DNA from: Piscirickettsiaceae bacterium
Lineage (GTDB): Bacteria > Pseudomonadota > Gammaproteobacteria > Nitrosococcales > Methylophagaceae
NCBI GenBank assembly: GCA_013215805.1
Contig: JABSQM010000002.1
Coordinates: forward strand, 1 to 64,000
Length of the DNA stretch: 64,000 nucleotides
Direction of reading: 5' to 3'
Position 1 is the stretch's first letter; each line of letters begins with the position of its first letter. The notes under the pieces were generated by a model. The model ran no database searches. It was not told the origin of the DNA and saw only the letters and a list, made by a program, of their open reading frames with translations. Of the stretch, positions 62,300-64,000 are shown piece after piece. The position numbers were made by a program, and so were the translations under genes.

Positions 62300-62556
62300 G
62301 GCCTGATTACTACGACTATAACTTTTATAGGTCTAAACATCATCAAGCTAATTTCCGCTTGCTGCTTAACTCGTCCAAGGCCAGCCCAAGTACTTTGTTC
62401 CAACAGTAAACGCTCCCATTCCTCATTAAGTTCATCGCGCTGCTTTTCTAATTCCTGCAACTCAATAAATATACCCCGACTACTATGCTTGATATAAACT
62501 ACCGATATCGCCGATGCCAATACAACTGTCACCATAAATATAACTGACATATTCAC
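62296..62556 (-). CDS. ftsL: Cell division protein FtsL
   Basis: FtsL is a small bitopic protein that activates FtsWI with FtsB and FtsQ. The 86-residue protein has one transmembrane segment (about 4-24) and a coiled-coil (ELQELEKQRDELNEEWERLL, about 32-51). Its C-terminal part matches the family pattern of a conserved Glu and short hydrophobic end. The frame starts with GTG at 62556, with an ATG two codons on at 62550. It lies between rsmH and ftsI. Confidence 0.92.
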   Translation of the reverse strand: MNMSVIFMVTVVLASAISVVYIKHSSRGIFIELQELEKQRDELNEEWERLLLEQSTWAGLGRVKQQAEISLMMFRPIKVIVVVIRP

Positions 62557-62585
62557 ACGAACACACTCAAATAAAAAAGAGGTTT

Positions 62586-63524
62586 TTATACTAATTTCTC
62601 AATTACCCTCAATATTGCACTGCGTGCTCGTGAATTTAAGGCTAGCTCTAAATCATTTGATTTAATTGTCCTACCAACAAGTCTCACACGTGGATTTAGT
62701 TGATCAATAGTGATGGGGAAATTAGAAGGTAAGTCATCACCTCTAGACTCATTTCTAAAAAATCGTTTTATAATTCTATCCTCTAAGGAATGAAAAGAAA
62801 TAACCGCTAAGCGACCACCAAATGCTAAGACATCTAATGCTTGCTCTAAAGCGATCTTCAGATCCTCCAATTCATTATTAATATAGATACGAATAGCTTG
62901 AAAAGTTCGTGTTGCTGGATGCTTATTTTGTTCTCTCGATGGGCTAGCCTTATAGATTAATGCAGCTAATTGAAGTGTAGTAACAATAGGCAATATCTCA
63001 CGAGTTTCAATAATCGCACGAGCAATACGTCTTCCATAACGCTCTTCACCAAATGTTTTAATCACCGTAACTATATCATCCATCGTAGCCCTAGCCAACC
63101 ATTCTGCAGCACTAATACCAACATTTGGATTCATACGCATATCAAGAAACCCATCTTTTTGGAAACTAAAGCCACGTTCAGCCACATCCAACTGAGGTGA
63201 AGATACTCCAATATCCAATATAATGCCATTCACTTGACCCTTCCATAAACGGCTATTTACCACCTCCGCTAAATTTCCAAACGAGCATTGATTTATTGAA
63301 AAACGACTATCCTCCAAGGCTAATTTTCGCGCTTTTTCTATTGAAGAAGGATCCTTATCTAGGCCTACTAAATTACCTTTATTTGATAATTTAGCTAATA
63401 AAGCACGAGTATGGCCACCACAACCAAATGTACCATCAATATAAATACCATCAGGCTTCACAGCCAATGCAAAAACTGTTTCATCTAACAATACTGGTAG
63501 ATGCTTTAATTGAATATTAATCAT
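62586..63524 (-). CDS. rsmH: 16S rRNA (cytosine(1402)-N4)-methyltransferase
   Basis: RsmH (MraW) methylates N4 of C1402 in the 16S decoding centre. The 312-residue protein has LKHLPVLLDETVFAL (6-20), the SAM-binding DGTFGCGGHTRALL (near 30-43), DLGVSS-like LDIGVSSPQLD (near 104-114), FQAIRIYINNELEDL (near 206-220) and ISFHSLEDRIIKRFF (near 243-257). It is the first intact gene of the minus-strand division cluster because mraZ in front of it is decayed. Confidence 0.97.
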   Translation of the reverse strand: MINIQLKHLPVLLDETVFALAVKPDGIYIDGTFGCGGHTRALLAKLSNKGNLVGLDKDPSSIEKARKLALEDSRFSINQCSFGNLAEVVNSRLWKGQVNGIILDIGVSSPQLDVAERGFSFQKDGFLDMRMNPNVGISAAEWLARATMDDIVTVIKTFGEERYGRRIARAIIETREILPIVTTLQLAALIYKASPSREQNKHPATRTFQAIRIYINNELEDLKIALEQALDVLAFGGRLAVISFHSLEDRIIKRFFRNESRGDDLPSNFPITIDQLNPRVRLVGRTIKSNDLELALNSRARSAILRVIEKLV

Positions 63525-63578
63525 AGAACAACCTAAGCTGGAAATATATTGAAAAAAAGTTAATAAATCACAATCCTC

Positions 63579-63793
63579 TTATAAACGCGCATATATCAAT
63601 CCGTTCCAACTATGCTCATCCCATAGTGCAAATTTATCATCCTGACTAACTATCAACATACCCTTTCTAAAAACTGGCAAATTTAGTAATCTATAAGAAA
63701 TATAATTATATTATTACCATATATCTTAATCACCGCGTAACCTGATAACATGCGCTTCCACCTACGCACATCGGAATCCATAATTGGCAGTTC
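63579..63793 (-). pseudogene. mraZ: Decayed mraZ remnant
   Basis: MraZ is a small DNA-binding regulator normally encoded just upstream of rsmH. Here only pieces remain on the minus strand. LPIMDSDVRRWKRMLSGYA at about 63734-63790 resembles the family LPSxxPxxRRxxRxLxGxA segment. Then RKGMLIVSQDDKFALWDEHS and WNGLIYARL to a TAA at 63579 resemble the C-terminal RxVMLVGQGNKFELWDE region. The middle is lost or frameshifted and I found no N-terminus. Both pieces are in the right order and place, so the identity is good. Confidence 0.82.
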
Positions 63794-64000
63794 TGATGAT
63801 TGCGCTCAACCATACCGGCCCTAGCATGTTGATGATTGTATTTAATTATCAACATGATCGATAGTAATGAATAATATGAACATCACAATAAAAATTAGAG
63901 TACTTAAAGAATGCAAATGAAATAATGACGTTTACATTAAAATGAAAAGTTTATATACCAAGTCACAACCTACTACTTCTAAATGGTAAGGGCACAACAA
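63794..64000. other. Right-edge region upstream of the mraZ remnant
   Basis: AT-rich, with no intact gene. A minus-strand LGPVWLSA piece near 63800-63825 could be more of mraZ (family PRPxW). No convincing promoter for the division cluster was identified, though one is needed here or closer to rsmH. Confidence 0.5.

Overview
The window comes from an AT-rich, gene-poor proteobacterial chromosome that looks like a host-dependent lineage in the middle of genome reduction. By my count intact genes cover roughly three quarters of it. They are almost all core functions, separated by long stretches of AT-rich DNA in which I could recognise worn-down gene remnants. Gene order (rpsB-tsf-pyrH-frr-uppS-cdsA-dxr-[rseP]-bamA, ffh-rpsP-rimM-trmD-rplS, the full division and cell-wall cluster with an M23 peptidase between lpxC and secA, cysS/peptidylprolyl isomerase/lpxH) is typical of Betaproteobacteria and related Gammaproteobacteria. 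A CbbR-like regulator remnant and an inositol-phosphate synthase would fit a Nitrosomonadales-type ancestor, but that placement is an inference.

Layout: 1-10143 is one minus-strand block for translation, lipid and isoprenoid synthesis and outer-membrane assembly, ending in bamA, which runs off the left edge. 10447-11214 is map, followed by 2.8 kb without genes. 14031-16108 holds corB-like and ypjD-like membrane genes, divergent from ffh, rpsP, rimM, trmD and rplS (16279-19655). 19798-25773 holds dsbC, lpxH, a periplasmic peptidylprolyl isomerase, gltX, cysS and folD, then tRNA-Pro and tRNA-Arg. From about 26100 to 41300 the DNA is sparse: glmS, a broken M16 peptidase, ino1, hemH, yggX, a cold-shock gene and a TauE/SafE-like membrane gene stand isolated. 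41304-63524 is a compact minus-strand run: secA, an M23 peptidase, lpxC, ftsZ, ftsA, ftsQ, ddl, murB, murC, murG, ftsW, murD, mraY, murF, murE, ftsI, ftsL and rsmH, with many start/stop overlaps. A decayed mraZ lies upstream of it.

The genes describe a cell that still builds a complete Gram-negative envelope: meso-DAP peptidoglycan, a lipid A pathway (lpxC, lpxH), Sec export, outer-membrane protein assembly and an FtsZ divisome. It has lost regulators and quality-control proteins: rseP, mraZ and a LysR/CbbR regulator are remnants.

The most unusual object is bamA. Right after the conserved VRGY...GP motif of barrel loop 6, the reading frame stays open to the window edge through about 320 codons of a tandem repeat with a dominant 29-residue (87-bp) period. 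I know of no BamA with such a repeat array in this loop. Other points worth attention are a perfect GC-rich hairpin inside the last codons of ffh, retention of inositol-3-phosphate synthase, and G/C homopolymer runs in functional genes.
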